NCBI GenBank assembly: GCA_012513235.1
Contig: JAAZCO010000140.1
Location: forward strand, 1 to 15,078
Direction: 5' to 3'
Source of the DNA: Gammaproteobacteria bacterium
Lineage (GTDB): Bacteria; Pseudomonadota; Gammaproteobacteria; Pseudomonadales; Pseudomonadaceae
Length of the DNA: 15,078 bases
This document shows, one piece after another, positions 14,281-15,078 of the stretch (position 1 is the stretch's first letter; each line of letters begins with the position of its first letter). Under the pieces are notes generated by a model that saw only the letters and a program-made list of their open reading frames with translations, made no database searches and was not told the origin of the DNA. The position numbers and the translations under genes are program-made.

Positions 14281-15078
14281 TTATGCGCTCTGCGCTTGAA
14301 AGCCTGCAAATAAATCGTCTATTTTTGCTTGTTCTAGTTCTTCAATGGTTGCAGGCTGCCATTGTGGATTTTTATCTTTATCAATAATCAGTGCACGCAC
14401 ACCTTCCATAAAGTCGCCTTTGCTAAACCACTGTGAGCCTAAGTGGTACTCCAGGCGGAAGCAGTCAGCTAAAGATAGATCTTGACCACGACGCAGCATT
14501 TCTAAGGTCGTGGCCATGGCTAAAGGTGAGCGCGACTTGAGTGTGGCAATCGTCTCTTGGCACCAAGCTTGAATGCTGCTGTCGGTTTCGCTAGCTAATG
14601 AAGCCATAATGTCAGCGACTGAGTTGTGGGCAAAGTGTGTGTTAATTGCACCGCGTACAGCGGTCAATTGTGCGCCTGAGCTGTGTTTGCTGGCCAGTGT
14701 ATTCAATAGGCTGCGCACGGCTTCTGGCGATGAGTGACCCCACTGCATATTATCCAAGCAGCGATCAAACTCAGTGATTTGTTCGCGGTGTAAAAACCAA
14801 TCGGCTAAACCCAGTTGCAGAGCATCTGCAGGACCCACTGGGTTGCCAGTCACACCCATATAAGTGCCCATTTCACAGCTGAGACGCGATAAGAAATAGC
14901 TGCCACCGACGTCTGGGAAAAACCCAATGCTGACTTCAGGCATACCTAAGCGTGCTTTTTCGGTGACGATACGAAAGCTAGCACCTTGCGCTAAGCCCAT
15001 ACCACCGCCTAAAACTAAGCCATCCATTAAAGCAATAAATGGCTTAGGGTAGGCGTGAATATCTTGGTCTAGGGCGTA
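14281..15078 (-). CDS. Enoyl-CoA hydratase/isomerase family, 3-hydroxyisobutyryl-CoA hydrolase-like (5' end outside window)
   Basis: The reading frame is open to the right edge of the window, giving 265 visible residues, with perhaps 90-100 N-terminal residues missing; the internal ATG at 15025-15027 is not the start. The visible part begins YALDQDIHAYPKPFIALMDG and continues with the oxyanion-hole run GGGMGLAQG, FRIVTEKARLGMPEVSIGFFPDVGGSYFLSRL, and a long C-terminal helical region. The MPE Glu and the PDVGGS Asp are the catalytic-type residues of 3-hydroxyisobutyryl-CoA hydrolases, as opposed to plain crotonases, which are also shorter at the C-terminus. The reaction would release 3-hydroxyisobutyrate from its CoA ester in valine catabolism. 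The acyl-CoA dehydrogenase gene follows after 29 bases in one operon. Confidence 0.9.
   Translation of the reverse strand, partial: YALDQDIHAYPKPFIALMDGLVLGGGMGLAQGASFRIVTEKARLGMPEVSIGFFPDVGGSYFLSRLSCEMGTYMGVTGNPVGPADALQLGLADWFLHREQITEFDRCLDNMQWGHSSPEAVRSLLNTLASKHSSGAQLTAVRGAINTHFAHNSVADIMASLASETDSSIQAWCQETIATLKSRSPLAMATTLEMLRRGQDLSLADCFRLEYHLGSQWFSKGDFMEGVRALIIDKDKNPQWQPATIEELEQAKIDDLFAGFQAQSA

Overview
The window reads as chromosomal backbone of a gammaproteobacterium, most likely in or near the Pseudomonadaceae. Two blocks follow the pseudomonad gene order as I recall it: ispB<>rplU-rpmA-obgE-proB, and ampG / fxsA-groES-groEL. Base composition looks moderate, lower than in P. aeruginosa or P. 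putida, so a lower-GC relative is plausible. The genus is an inference from memory, not a database result. No phage genes, transposase, CRISPR array, tRNA or rRNA gene was seen.

Layout. 1-401 (-): 5' part of ispB (polyprenyl diphosphate synthase). 402-645: back-to-back promoters. 646-1254 (+): rplU and rpmA, closed by a terminator at 1271-1298. 1534-3942 (+): obgE and proB, closed by a terminator at 3993-4029. 4039-5685 (-): a long-form NAD+ synthetase. 5956-6714 (+): an SDR oxidoreductase. 6715-7217: a 503-bp convergent intergenic region. 7218-8228 (-): a DUF481/YdiY-like outer-membrane protein. 8322-10237 (+): an alkyltransferase-like (ATL) DNA repair protein and an AmpG permease. 10332-13000 (+): fxsA, then groES-groEL behind an RpoH-type promoter. 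13059-13072 and its partner arm form a bidirectional terminator. 13100-15078 (-): an acyl-CoA dehydrogenase and, upstream of it, a 3-hydroxyisobutyryl-CoA hydrolase-like gene cut by the window end.

How the genes work together. rplU-rpmA-obgE joins two 50S ribosomal proteins to a ribosome-associated GTPase. groES-groEL is the heat-inducible chaperonin pair. The last two genes fit valine or branched-chain acyl-CoA breakdown. AmpG recycles cell-wall muropeptides.

Most interesting signals. (1) The region between the SDR and DUF481 genes holds twelve perfect GAGCAA copies and two 95-bp elements in opposite orientation. The elements share a 32-bp core, but their stems differ in sequence while each stays self-complementary, as expected of a structured repeat family. 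(2) The NAD+ synthetase keeps a glutaminase-like domain but has glycine where the catalytic cysteine is expected, and the neighbouring catalytic loop is diverged, suggesting a pseudo-glutaminase. (3) A hairpin overlaps the obgE ribosome binding site. (4) The groES leader carries an RpoH-type promoter followed by three hairpins.
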